DNA of 64,000 nt from NCBI GenBank assembly GCA_024998815.1, contig JACEUQ010000001.1:372001-436000 (forward strand), given 5' to 3'. This document shows positions 54,790 to 62,762 of this stretch, piece by piece (position 1 is the stretch's first letter; each line of letters opens with the position of its first letter). Both the position numbers and the translations under genes were made by a program. The notes under the pieces were generated by a model. That model ran no database searches. It was not told the DNA's origin and saw only the letters and a program-made list of their open reading frames with translations. Origin of the DNA: Opitutus sp. (GTDB lineage: Bacteria > Verrucomicrobiota > Verrucomicrobiia > Opitutales > Opitutaceae).

Positions 54790-56092
54790 TCCCTCCTCCG
54801 GCCCCGAAACGCAGGCCCGCGCCCTCGCTCCGAGCGCGCCCGCTGTTGTCCCTGCGCACTGCCCCCACACCCTCGCGTTTCATGCCACCAGCTACCGCCG
54901 CTTCCTCTGGAAAGTGGTCTGCGACGCCACCGACGGCTCGGCCTGGTTTTACGCGTGGATGATCCTGCTCACCGCGTTCGCCCTGACCGGCCTGCACGCC
55001 TGGGCGGTGCAGGTGCGCGACGGTTTGGTCGTCACCGGTCTGAGCGACCACGTGTCCTGGGGCCTGTATATCGCCAACTTCACCTTCATGGTCGGTCTGG
55101 CGGCGGGCGGGGTGATGATGGTCATCCCGGCGTACCTTTACCATGACCACGAGATGCACGACCTCACCATTGTAGGCGAATTGTTGGCCGTGGCCGCGAT
55201 TGTGATGAGCATCTGTTTTGTCGTCGTGGACATGGGCCGCCCCGAGCGGTTTTGGCACATGTTTCCCGTCGTCGGCCGGTTTAATTTCCCCGTCTCGATG
55301 CTCACCTGGGACGTGCTGGTGCTCAACGGCTACCTCGGGCTCAACCTGCACATCTGCGGCTACCTGCTTTATATGCGCTTCCGCGGCGAGCGGCCCAATC
55401 CCAGGTGGTATGTCCCGTTTGTCTACCTCTCGATTTTTTGGGCCATCTCGATTCACACCGTAACCGCCTTCCTCTATTCCGGATTGGGCGGGCGACCGCT
55501 GTGGAATACCGCGCTGCTGGCGCCGCGATTTTTGGTGACGGCGTTCATCGCTGGGCCGGCCTTTATCATCGTGCTACTGTTTGCGCTGCGGCGCTTCGGC
55601 GGCATGCGGCTGACGGAGCGGCCGGTGCAGGTGTTGGTCAACATCGTGCGCGTTACCCTGTTGATTAATCTGCTGATGGTGGCCTCGGAGCTGTTCACCG
55701 ACCTGTATTCGGGCGGGGCGCACACCGCCTCGGTGCACTATTTGTTTTTCGGCCTGCACGGGGCGAACGCCTTGGTTCCGTGGATTTGGAGTGCGGTAGC
55801 CATGGGGCTGGCTTCAGCGGTGATGTTCCTGCGTCCCGGCGTGGTCGGGCATCCCGTTTGGTTGACGCTGGCCTGCGTCCTGGCGTTTGTGGGGATTTGG
55901 ATCGAGAAAGGCATGGGCCTGATCGTGCCGGCCTTCATCCCCTCCACGCTGCACGAGATTGTGGAATATTTTCCTAGTCTGGTGGAGTGGCAGGTCATGG
56001 CCGGCATCTGGGCCTGGGGGCTGCTGATTCTGACGGTGATGCTCAAAATCGCCCTGCCGATCCTGCGCCAGCCGCATCCAGTTGTACCTTAA
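54782..56092 (+). CDS. NrfD/PsrC-like integral membrane quinol dehydrogenase subunit
   Basis: 436 residues with about ten hydrophobic helices (first from AWFYAWMILLTAFALTGL, then WGLYIANFTFMVGLAAGGVM). DMGRPERFWHMFP between early helices and WGLYIANF match the NrfD family. Its long soluble N-terminus (about 50 residues) is unusual but has no recognisable domain. The family oxidises menaquinol on the membrane. With the upstream ferredoxin and cytochrome it makes a plausible replacement for NapC. Confidence 0.92.
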   Translation: MSNPSSGPETQARALAPSAPAVVPAHCPHTLAFHATSYRRFLWKVVCDATDGSAWFYAWMILLTAFALTGLHAWAVQVRDGLVVTGLSDHVSWGLYIANFTFMVGLAAGGVMMVIPAYLYHDHEMHDLTIVGELLAVAAIVMSICFVVVDMGRPERFWHMFPVVGRFNFPVSMLTWDVLVLNGYLGLNLHICGYLLYMRFRGERPNPRWYVPFVYLSIFWAISIHTVTAFLYSGLGGRPLWNTALLAPRFLVTAFIAGPAFIIVLLFALRRFGGMRLTERPVQVLVNIVRVTLLINLLMVASELFTDLYSGGAHTASVHYLFFGLHGANALVPWIWSAVAMGLASAVMFLRPGVVGHPVWLTLACVLAFVGIWIEKGMGLIVPAFIPSTLHEIVEYFPSLVEWQVMAGIWAWGLLILTVMLKIALPILRQPHPVVP

Positions 56093-56171
56093 TAGTCGGG
56101 TGGTGGCGGACACACAAAATGCGTGAACGACCTCGCGCCCGTCTGATATTTTCCTGTAATCGGTAATTTAT

Positions 56172-56600
56172 ATGATTCGTTTTGGTAAAACTGCGCAGAC
56201 TGCCATTGCCGCGATGAGCTTGCTCGCCGAGGTCTACGACGGTGGCAAAACCAAGCTCAGCTCGCAGGAAATCGCCGAGCGCCGTGGGTTGCCCCAGCCG
56301 GTGGTGGCCAAGGTACTGACGATCTTGTCCTCGCTCGGTTTGGTGGATGGCACCCGCGGCCCAGGCGGCGGCTACTGGCTAAAACGTACCCCAGACAAGA
56401 TTTCGCTTTTGGATATCGTCGAGGAATTTGAGCGCAGTGATGCGCAGATTATGTGTCCGTTTGGGCCGAACTGGTGCGGCCATGGCGCGCCCTGTCCGAT
56501 GCATGATTCTCTGCTGCGCATGGACCAGCAGTGGATGACCTACATGCGTGAAACCACGTTGAGCGTGTTTTATCAAAAAGCCGCCAAAAGCGTCGGCTGA
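56172..56600 (+). CDS. Rrf2-family regulator with a cysteine cluster
   Basis: 142 residues. The winged helix (MIRFGKTAQTAIAAMSLLAE ... LSSQEIAERRGLPQPVVAKV) is followed by GLVDGTRGPGGGYWLKR, the family wing. A C-terminal cluster site CPFGPNWCGHGAPCPMH has C-x6-C-x5-C plus His, close to the Fe-S sites of IscR and NsrR. It probably senses NO, O2 or Fe-S status and may control the divergent nap genes. It lies 79 bp past the NrfD-like gene. Confidence 0.87.
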   Translation: MIRFGKTAQTAIAAMSLLAEVYDGGKTKLSSQEIAERRGLPQPVVAKVLTILSSLGLVDGTRGPGGGYWLKRTPDKISLLDIVEEFERSDAQIMCPFGPNWCGHGAPCPMHDSLLRMDQQWMTYMRETTLSVFYQKAAKSVG

Positions 56601-56610
56601 CTCCGGCGCG

Positions 56611-57351
56611 TCAGCCGAGCGCGAGTTTGACGCAGGCGAGGGCCAGCACCGCAGCGAGCGCTGGGCGCAATTGAGCGGCGCGGGCTTTAACGCTGCCCCA
56701 GTGCGCGCCAAGCCAGCCACCCGCGACGACTCCGAGCATCAGCCAGGGCCAGGCCGTCGGCAATTGGCCCAGCGATGCGGACAAGGGCTGGCCCAAAAGA
56801 GCTGCGGCCGAGTTGACGAAGATAAAGGGGGCCGAGACCGCCGCAGCGGTCTTCGGTTGGGCCCAGCCCAGCAGGAGTAGCAGTGGGGTTAAAAAAATGC
56901 CGCCGCCCACCCCGATCAGGCCGGAGACCAGTCCCATGAGCGCGCCGAGAAGCAAAACCCAGCCGAGCGGGCAGGGGCGCAGTACGCTGGGTTTCGGTGT
57001 CGGTAAGAGCAGCCTCAGTGCGGCGAAACCGAGTGCGAGCGCCAGTAGGGTTTTGAAAATCGGCGGCGGTAGGTCGAGTCGCCCGCCAAGAAAGGCGAAC
57101 GGGATCGAGCTGAGGGCGAAGGGCCAAAACAGGCGCCACACAAAATGGCCGGCGCGTAAAAATAGTACGGTTGCGATCAGTGAGACCGCTAGATTGAGGG
57201 TCAGAGCGGTGGGTTTCATCACCGCCGGGGCGATGCCGGCAAGCGCCATGACCGCGAGGTAACCCGATGCCCCGCCGTGGCCCACCGTGCCGTAAAGCAC
57301 CGCCACCACAAACAACGGGGCGAGGAGGTGGAGCCAGTCCGTCGTCATCAA
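56611..57351 (-). CDS. TauE/SafE family membrane permease
   Basis: 246 residues, about seven to eight hydrophobic helices. FVVAVLYGTVGHGGASGYLA at the N-terminus and GLVSGLIGVGGGIFLTPLLL in the middle are the two repeated Gly-rich signatures of the family. These proteins move sulfite, sulfonates or other small organic anions. The substrate is unknown. Single gene, convergent with the Rrf2 regulator. Confidence 0.88.
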   Translation of the reverse strand: MMTTDWLHLLAPLFVVAVLYGTVGHGGASGYLAVMALAGIAPAVMKPTALTLNLAVSLIATVLFLRAGHFVWRLFWPFALSSIPFAFLGGRLDLPPPIFKTLLALALGFAALRLLLPTPKPSVLRPCPLGWVLLLGALMGLVSGLIGVGGGIFLTPLLLLLGWAQPKTAAAVSAPFIFVNSAAALLGQPLSASLGQLPTAWPWLMLGVVAGGWLGAHWGSVKARAAQLRPALAAVLALACVKLALG

Positions 57352-57381
57352 AGAAACGGGCGCACGGGGCCTTCGGTCTGC

Positions 57382-57852
57382 TTATCCCTTCCGCTTACGG
57401 GAGTCCTTGTCGCTTTCTTCGGTGGGGATTTCGTTGTCGGTCTTGAGCATGAGCACGGCGACCTTGGTTTTAACAAACACGCCGACTTCCTTGAAGTGTT
57501 TGGCGGGGATGTGTTCGAGGGCTTCGCCGATGGTTTTCGCGGGCATGAGTCGGCCCTTTTTAGTGGTGTTAAATTCGTAGGCGCCCTTCCAGATGCGTTC
57601 GGTGGTGGTGAGAACGCTCTCGTTTTCGGGAACCTGGAGCACCCAGCCGACGAAGTCGTTGCCCTCGGGCAGGCGCTTCTCCGGGTCGGAAATGAGGATC
57701 GCGTACTGCTTCTTGAGCGCAGGCGGCTTTTCCTCGTCCACCTCGGGCTGCACCATGAGATTCATCTCTTCGACGATCTGACGCAGGAGCGCGGGCTCGA
57801 GTTCGTTTCGCTTAAGAATTTCTGCAACCTTATTGACGTCGATTTTGGCCAT
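57382..57852 (-). CDS. conserved-looking hypothetical protein
   Basis: 156 residues, strongly charged, starting MAKIDVNKVAEILKRNELEP. The central part (YAILISDPEKRLPEGNDFVG, WVLQVPENESVLTTTERIWK) looks like an alpha/beta soluble domain. The C-terminus is a Lys/Glu/Asp tail (TEESDKDSRKRKG). I do not recognise a family. Codon use matches the neighbours. It is divergent from the Nudix gene with a 60-bp gap. Confidence 0.68.
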   Translation of the reverse strand: MAKIDVNKVAEILKRNELEPALLRQIVEEMNLMVQPEVDEEKPPALKKQYAILISDPEKRLPEGNDFVGWVLQVPENESVLTTTERIWKGAYEFNTTKKGRLMPAKTIGEALEHIPAKHFKEVGVFVKTKVAVLMLKTDNEIPTEESDKDSRKRKG

Positions 57853-57912
57853 GGGAGATTAGGTAGGTTTTACACACGAAAGAGCCCGTACCAACGAAGC
57901 GACAACAAAAAC

Positions 57913-58446
57913 ATGCCTTCCCGCCTTACAGCCCAGCGCGACGATGAAATCTTCGACGTGGTCAACGTGCTCGACGAAGTGGTCGGACAGTCCACGCGTA
58001 AGGAGGTTCACACGCAAAAGCTGCGCCACCGCGCCGTGCATGCACTGGCGTTCGGTGCCGATGACCGGGTGTTTTTGCAAAAGCGCTCGATGCTCAAGGA
58101 TACCTCACCGGGCCGTTGGGACTCCTCGTGCTCGGGCCACCTCGATAGCGGCGAAAGCTACGAGGCTGCGGTGGCGCGCGAAGTGGCTGAGGAAATCGGG
58201 GTGGTGATCGGGCCGGAGCATGCGCTGGAGCCCTTATTCAAGTTGGACGCCAGCCCGGACACCGGCTTCGAATTTGTGTGGGTTTACTGCTTTCGTAGCG
58301 AGGGTCCCTTCGTGCTTCACCTGGCCGAGATCGAGTGCGGTGAGTGGTTTACGATCGCCGAGGTGAGCCGCGGAATCGTGGAGCGCCCCAAGGAGTTTAC
58401 CCGGCCCTTTAAATACATCTGGCCGCGCGTGATCGCGGCGATGTGA
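57913..58446 (+). CDS. Nudix hydrolase
   Basis: 177 residues from MPSRLTAQRDDEIFDVVNVL. The Nudix box runs GHLDSGESYEAAVAREVAEE then IGV, matching the G-x5-E-x7-R-E-x-x-E-E-x-G pattern. The N-terminal DEIFDVVNVLDEVVG and the RAVHALAFGADDRVFLQKRS lead resemble the IDI-like/YfcD group, which hydrolyses nucleoside diphosphate derivatives. A repeat (copy E) starts 12 bases after its stop. Confidence 0.92.
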   Translation: MPSRLTAQRDDEIFDVVNVLDEVVGQSTRKEVHTQKLRHRAVHALAFGADDRVFLQKRSMLKDTSPGRWDSSCSGHLDSGESYEAAVAREVAEEIGVVIGPEHALEPLFKLDASPDTGFEFVWVYCFRSEGPFVLHLAEIECGEWFTIAEVSRGIVERPKEFTRPFKYIWPRVIAAM

Positions 58447-58458
58447 TCGCCAATTCGA

Positions 58459-58620
58459 CTTCAAGATGAGCTTAATTAACTGGGTTCAGGGGAGAGCGGA
58501 TACCGTTGGGAAAACACCCTGAGCTCACGCTCAAGGCCACGGTGAGTCACGAGGAGTGTATACACGAAGCGTGTGGCCTTGAGCGTGAGCTCAAGGATGC
58601 CGTAGGCCTCAACTTGAAAG
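58459..58620 (-). repeat. double-palindrome dispersed repeat, copy E
   Basis: The arms CCCTGAGCTCACGCTCAAGG (58517-58536) and CCTTGAGCGTGAGCTCAAGG (58577-58596) show the same inversion as copies A-D. Both outer flanks match copies A and C when read on the minus strand. The right outer block TTAATTAAGCTCATCTTGAA is shared with copy A, extending the unit to about 160 bp. Apart from this element the gap 58447-58675 is empty. Confidence 0.85.
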
Positions 58621-58675
58621 CTAATTAGTATAAGTGGCGCTGCGGCTCGCCGGTTGCGGGGCTGAGGTTTGATTT

Positions 58676-59461
58676 TCAAACCAGGCCGGCGGTGCGGAAA
58701 CTATAAAATCCCAGGCCGCACGGATCGGCGCCCGCTTGGCCAATAATGAGGTGGTCGAGCAGGGCGATGTCGACCGCGTGGCTGGCCTCGCGCAATTGCC
58801 GGGTCATGCGGATGTCCGCAGCACTGGGGGCGGGATCGCCCGAGGGGTGGTTGTGGGCGCAGAGCACGGCGGAGGCCGATTCCTTGATCGCCTCGCGAAA
58901 CACTTCGCGCGGGTGCGCCAGGGTATTGGTTGCCGTGCCGGAGGTGATCTCGGTGCATTTGAGCAGCCGATTGCGCCGGTTGAGGCTAAGAACCCAGAAC
59001 TTTTCGACGACCAGACCGTGGGTTAACGGGCGGAGGAATTCGGCGGCTTGTTGCGCGGTGTCGAGCAGCGGTTGGGGCGGCGGGTTGCCCGCTTGGCAGA
59101 GGATGCGCCTAGCGATTTCCATAACGGTAATGAGTTGGAGGGCTTTGATCCGGCCGATGCCCTTGAGCTTTTTGAAGTCGGCCTCACGCCAGGCGATAAG
59201 TCCGGCGAGTGACCCGGCGTCGGCAATCAGGCGATGGGAGAGGGTGAGCACATCGTGGCCCTGAGTTCCGCTACGCAGGAGCATGGCGATCAGTTCGCCG
59301 TCACTGAGCGCGGTGGCTCCTAGTTTTTCCATGCGCTCCTGCGGGCGGTCGCCGACGGCGAGCGTTTGCAGGCGGTTGGTGGCAAGCGGCGGCGGCGCGG
59401 GCGGAGGCGTGAGCGCGGGCTGAGCCGCGAGCGTGGGAGCGAAAGGGGTTAACAGGTGCAT
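58676..59461 (-). CDS. radC: RadC family JAB-domain protein
   Basis: 261 residues. The N-terminal helix-hairpin-helix part (GVSSL-type segment LAGLIAWREADFKKLKGIGR) precedes the MPN/JAB metallo domain with HNHPSGDPAPSAADIRMTRQ (zinc His and Asp) and a late Asp-Cys-Gly-LGFYSFR end. Once called a DNA-repair protein, RadC has an unclear role; recent work links it to competence. The N-terminus up to about residue 35 is Pro/Ala-rich and may include a late start. Confidence 0.88.
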   Translation of the reverse strand: MHLLTPFAPTLAAQPALTPPPAPPPLATNRLQTLAVGDRPQERMEKLGATALSDGELIAMLLRSGTQGHDVLTLSHRLIADAGSLAGLIAWREADFKKLKGIGRIKALQLITVMEIARRILCQAGNPPPQPLLDTAQQAAEFLRPLTHGLVVEKFWVLSLNRRNRLLKCTEITSGTATNTLAHPREVFREAIKESASAVLCAHNHPSGDPAPSAADIRMTRQLREASHAVDIALLDHLIIGQAGADPCGLGFYSFRTAGLV

Positions 59462-59601
59462 GAGCGTGGAGAGGTTCCGCGCTTAAGGTGGCCTTTGGCC
59501 CGACAAGGTTCACTGCACGGCGCTCATTTCTTCCGGTTTCACGGGTTTCGGTGCAGGTGCTGCACCCCGTTGTGGACTCAGCAAACGAAGCATTTGGGCA
59601 C

Positions 59602-59632
59602 AAAAAAGCCCCGACATGCGTCGGGGCCTTTA
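59602..59632 (-). terminator. intrinsic terminator after the Pal-like gene
   Basis: GCCCCGAC (59608-59615), an ATGC loop and GTCGGGGC (59620-59627). The plus-strand A-run on the left becomes the T-run of the minus-strand transcript. It lies about 20 bp past the Pal-like gene stop. Confidence 0.9.
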
Positions 59633-59651
59633 TCGGTATCCGTTTTGCGGA

Positions 59652-60212
59652 TTACTGCTTGAGGACAACCAACTCAACGCGGCGGTCCTTGGCGCGGGTC
59701 ACTTCGTCGGCATTTTCGATGGCGTCGAGGCTGCCCTTGGAGAGAACCTCGATCTTGTCGGCGGCGACGCCGGTGGTGGTCAGGTACTGCTTGGCGGCAT
59801 TGGCGCGGCGGTCACCCAGGCCGAGGTTGTACTCGGAGGTGCCTTTCCAGTCGCAGTGGCCTTCCAGAAGGATGCGGGCGGTGGGGTTGGCTTCTAGGTA
59901 GGCCTTGGCGGCATCCAGCTTGGTGCGCTCGGAGGCTTTGATGCCGGATTGGTCGAAGTCGAAAAAGACCGGCTGGAGCAAACCGCGGACTTGGCCGTCG
60001 ATTGCGTTCGGGTCACGGCCGGTGAGGTCGGTGCCGGGGGCGGCACCGTTCATGCCATCGCTCAGGCCACCGATGCCAGCACCGGAGAGACCGCCATCAG
60101 GACCGAGGACCGTGGAGGACGGGTCGGGACGCTTGGGCTTTTTGGAGCAACCGGAGAGAACCACGGCGGCGGACAGCAGAACGAAACTGAGTTTCTTGAT
60201 GGAGAAGTTCAT
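59652..60212 (-). CDS. pal: Pal-like OmpA-domain lipoprotein
   Basis: 186 residues. The signal peptide ends in a lipobox (VVLSGCSKK), so it is lipid-anchored at the outer membrane. After a Gly/Asp linker the OmpA-like peptidoglycan-binding domain shows PVFFDFDQSGIKASERTKLD, ILLEGHCDWKGTSEYNLGLG and LSKGSLDAIENADE with conserved Arg-rich ends (RAKDRRVELVV). It probably tethers envelope to peptidoglycan in the Tol-Pal system; tolB is not in the window. A strong terminator follows. Confidence 0.9.
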   Translation of the reverse strand: MNFSIKKLSFVLLSAAVVLSGCSKKPKRPDPSSTVLGPDGGLSGAGIGGLSDGMNGAAPGTDLTGRDPNAIDGQVRGLLQPVFFDFDQSGIKASERTKLDAAKAYLEANPTARILLEGHCDWKGTSEYNLGLGDRRANAAKQYLTTTGVAADKIEVLSKGSLDAIENADEVTRAKDRRVELVVLKQ

Positions 60213-60292
60213 AGTTGGACGATTAAAAATAGGCGACGTTGGTTGACCTTACGGGGCATTTATTTTGGGTCGCAAGATATTTAACCGCGACT

Positions 60293-61150
60293 TTGAAAAC
60301 CGTATCCACCGCACTCCCCACCGTATGGTTTCTTTTTGATAACGGCTCCGTGCGCCCCGACTCCACGCTGAGCTTGCGCCGGTTGGGGGCAGCCCTTTCC
60401 GCGCACCTGGGGCATGCCGTGCAGCCCGTTTCACTGTTACACTCCACCAAGGTCGAAGCTGCTGCCCTTGGCGGGGTGCCGGCGCGCCTGCTGGAGCCCG
60501 CCCTCGTCGAGTTTTTCTCGGCTAACCCAGCTGGTGAGGCGGTGTTGATGCCCTTGTTTTTTGGCCCGAGTGCGGCGCTCACCGAATACGTGCCGGCTCG
60601 GGTGGCGGCGTTGCGGGAGCGGTTCCCCCAGGCACGGATGCGGCTGGCGCCTTGGATGGTTAACCCGGCTGAAACGGATTCGCGGGTTGCAGAAATTTTG
60701 GCCGACCAGGTGCGCCAGACCGCACGTGCGCGGGGTTGGGTTCGGCCGCACGTGATTCTGGTGGATCATGGCTCGCCGCAACCCTCCGTGGCGGTGGTGC
60801 GTAACCACCTCGGTGCGCAATTGCGGGCGCTCCTTGGCGACACGGTGGCGGGGCTAGCGGTGGCGTCGATGGAGCGCCGCGAGGGAGCTGACTACGACTT
60901 CAACGAGCCTTTGCTCGCCACGGTGTTAAGCACCCCGCCCTTTAATAGCGGCGAAGTGGTGATCGCTTTACAGTTCCTCTCTCCAGGACGCCATGCGGGG
61001 CCAGGCGGCGACATCGCGGAAATTTGCCACGCCGCCGAGGAGGCCAGCCCGGGGTTGCAGACGCAAATGACTGAGCCGATCGCGGCCGATGCCCGCTTGG
61101 TCGCACTTTTAACCGAGCGCCTGGCCCAAGCGCAGTCGTTGGGAGTTTAA
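60293..61150 (+). CDS. CbiX/SirB-like protein with two ferrochelatase-type units
   Basis: 285 residues from TTG (LKTVSTALPTVWFLFDNGSV); a further upstream TTG would overlap the promoter of the divergent pal gene. The first unit begins FLFDNGSVRPDS and the second VILVDHGSPQPSVAVVR, the CbiX-like beginning with a metal His. The C-terminal unit has VVIALQFLSPGRHAGPGGDI with a second His. Such proteins insert metal into sirohydrochlorin, but the first unit has N where the His usually is, so activity is uncertain. Confidence 0.72.
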   Translation: MKTVSTALPTVWFLFDNGSVRPDSTLSLRRLGAALSAHLGHAVQPVSLLHSTKVEAAALGGVPARLLEPALVEFFSANPAGEAVLMPLFFGPSAALTEYVPARVAALRERFPQARMRLAPWMVNPAETDSRVAEILADQVRQTARARGWVRPHVILVDHGSPQPSVAVVRNHLGAQLRALLGDTVAGLAVASMERREGADYDFNEPLLATVLSTPPFNSGEVVIALQFLSPGRHAGPGGDIAEICHAAEEASPGLQTQMTEPIAADARLVALLTERLAQAQSLGV

Positions 61151-61243
61151 CCTCATTGGCATCCTGCGCGGTTTTTGAATTTCGCGAGCAAGCTCGCCCC
61201 CAGGTTTAATTTCCGCTCAGTTGCCTCATCACGCTCCTTCGCC

Positions 61244-62065
61244 ATGGCCGCCGATTTCCTTAACATCTCCACTTACAAGTTCGCCCCGCTCACCGACCTG
61301 CCCGCTCTGCGCGCGCGGTTGCAGGCCAAGGCTCACGCCGAGGGGCTCAAGGGCACGATCTTGCTGAGCACCGAGGGGATTAATCTTTTTGTGGCGGGCA
61401 CGCCGGAAGCGGTTGGCCGCATGGTCGAGGAGATCCGCACGGTGCCGGGGCTGGAGGACCTCGCGCCCAAGGAAAGTTTTAGCACCGAGGCGCCCTTTAA
61501 TCGGATGCTGGTGAAGATCAAAAAGGAGATCATCGCGTTCGGGATCGACGGTATCGATCCCGCCCACAAACCGTCGCCTAAACTGGCCCCGCACACGCTC
61601 AAACAGTGGCTCGACGAGGGCCGCCCCGTCACGCTGCTCGACACGCGCAACGACTACGAGGTGAAGATGGGCACGTTCAAGGGCGCGCTCGTGCCGCACA
61701 TCGACAATTTCCGCGAATTTCCTGAGGCGGTCGGCCGGTTGCCTGCTGAATTGAAAAAGCAGCCGGTGGTGATGTTCTGCACGGGCGGCATTCGCTGTGA
61801 AAAAGCCGGCCCGTTCATGGTGCGCGAGGGTTTCGAGGAAGTTTTCCAGCTCGACGGCGGCATCTTGAAATACTTCGAGGCGTGTGGAGGCGCGCACTAC
61901 GACGGGGAATGCTTCGTTTTTGACCGTCGTGTTGGTGTAAATGCCCAGCTCCAAGAAACCGGTTCCGTGCTGTGCTGGAATTGCCAGACGCCGTTGTCCG
62001 TCGATGAACAACAGGACGTTCGCTACGTGTACGAAAAGTCCTGTCCTCACTGCCACCGCGCTTAG
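61244..62065 (+). CDS. trhO: tRNA uridine-34 hydroxylase with rhodanese domain
   Basis: 273 residues from MAADFLNISTYKFAPLTDLP; the upstream in-frame residues look unlikely. The N-terminal UPF0176 domain (LKGTILLSTEGINLFVAGTP) is followed by a rhodanese domain with VMFCTGGIRCEKAGPFM, whose active Cys sits in the C-T-G-G-I-R loop. The C-terminal CWNCQTPLSVDEQQ and CPHCH pair may bind zinc. TrhO hydroxylates wobble uridine in tRNA. Confidence 0.92.
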   Translation: MAADFLNISTYKFAPLTDLPALRARLQAKAHAEGLKGTILLSTEGINLFVAGTPEAVGRMVEEIRTVPGLEDLAPKESFSTEAPFNRMLVKIKKEIIAFGIDGIDPAHKPSPKLAPHTLKQWLDEGRPVTLLDTRNDYEVKMGTFKGALVPHIDNFREFPEAVGRLPAELKKQPVVMFCTGGIRCEKAGPFMVREGFEEVFQLDGGILKYFEACGGAHYDGECFVFDRRVGVNAQLQETGSVLCWNCQTPLSVDEQQDVRYVYEKSCPHCHRA

Positions 62066-62118
62066 GCGTTAGGCCGGTCGGCGAATCCCGTTCGGAGTGG
62101 CTCTCGTTTTTCGTGTGA

Positions 62119-62670
62119 TTAGGTGCGCTCCCGCCTCGTCCAAACGTATCCGCCAACAGGATTCACAGCAGGTCGGCCGGGCCACGCGCCCTCGTGGGTG
62201 AGCAGGTGCTGTTTGATGGTTGCACCAAAAGCGAATCCCCCCAGCGCACCGTCCGCGCCGATTACCCGGTGGCAGGGCACGAGCAGGGCGAGGGGATTGG
62301 CGGCGTTGGCCCGCCCGACGGCCCGCGAAGCGCCGCTTTGGCCCAGAGCCACGGCGAGTTGTCCGTAGCTGCGCGTCTGCCCGAATGGAATCGCCGCCAA
62401 TTCCGCCCACACCTGTTTTTGAAACGCGGTCCCCTGCGCCGCCATCGGTACACTGAACACGCGCCTTCTGCCGGAAAAATACTCGGCGACCTCCCGCTGC
62501 ACCGGAGCGGTTAAACCCAAAGTGGCACCTATTAGGTGACACTTTTTCGGCAGGCGGGAGCGGAGGGATGGCAGCTCGCCGAAGGCGGTGGCGAGCACTT
62601 GCCCGGCCGCGTTGACCGCCACCGAAAATGGGCCGCAGGGAGTGTCAAACGTGGAGGAATGGAGCTGCAT
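62119..62670 (-). CDS. ogt: methylated-DNA-[protein]-cysteine S-methyltransferase
   Basis: Direct-reversal repair of O6-alkylguanine. The 183-residue protein has VPCHRVIGADGALGGFAFGA with the acceptor Cys (about residue 134), the TRSYGQLAVALGQSGASRAV recognition helix and an N-terminal domain starting TPCGPFSVAVN. Residues 42-51 (KKCHLIGAT) are encoded by a copy of a palindromic repeat, keeping the frame open. That segment is a normally variable surface region, so the enzyme may still work. Confidence 0.9.
   Translation of the reverse strand: MQLHSSTFDTPCGPFSVAVNAAGQVLATAFGELPSLRSRLPKKCHLIGATLGLTAPVQREVAEYFSGRRRVFSVPMAAQGTAFQKQVWAELAAIPFGQTRSYGQLAVALGQSGASRAVGRANAANPLALLVPCHRVIGADGALGGFAFGATIKQHLLTHEGAWPGRPAVNPVGGYVWTRRERT
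62519..62545. repeat. 27-bp palindrome, GTGTCACCTA family copy 3, inside ogt
   Basis: AAAGTGGCACCTA, a central T, then TAGGTGACACTTT, with one mismatch between arms. It matches 46566-46604 and 46719-46745 and encodes about eight residues of ogt. Confidence 0.85.
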
Positions 62671-62762
62671 GATTCGTTAACCGCTTCGGTAAATACATTC
62701 TCCCAGGTGCCCACGCGTCAATTCACACTCACGCCCGCTCACACCAGTGCGGGTTCACGCGC

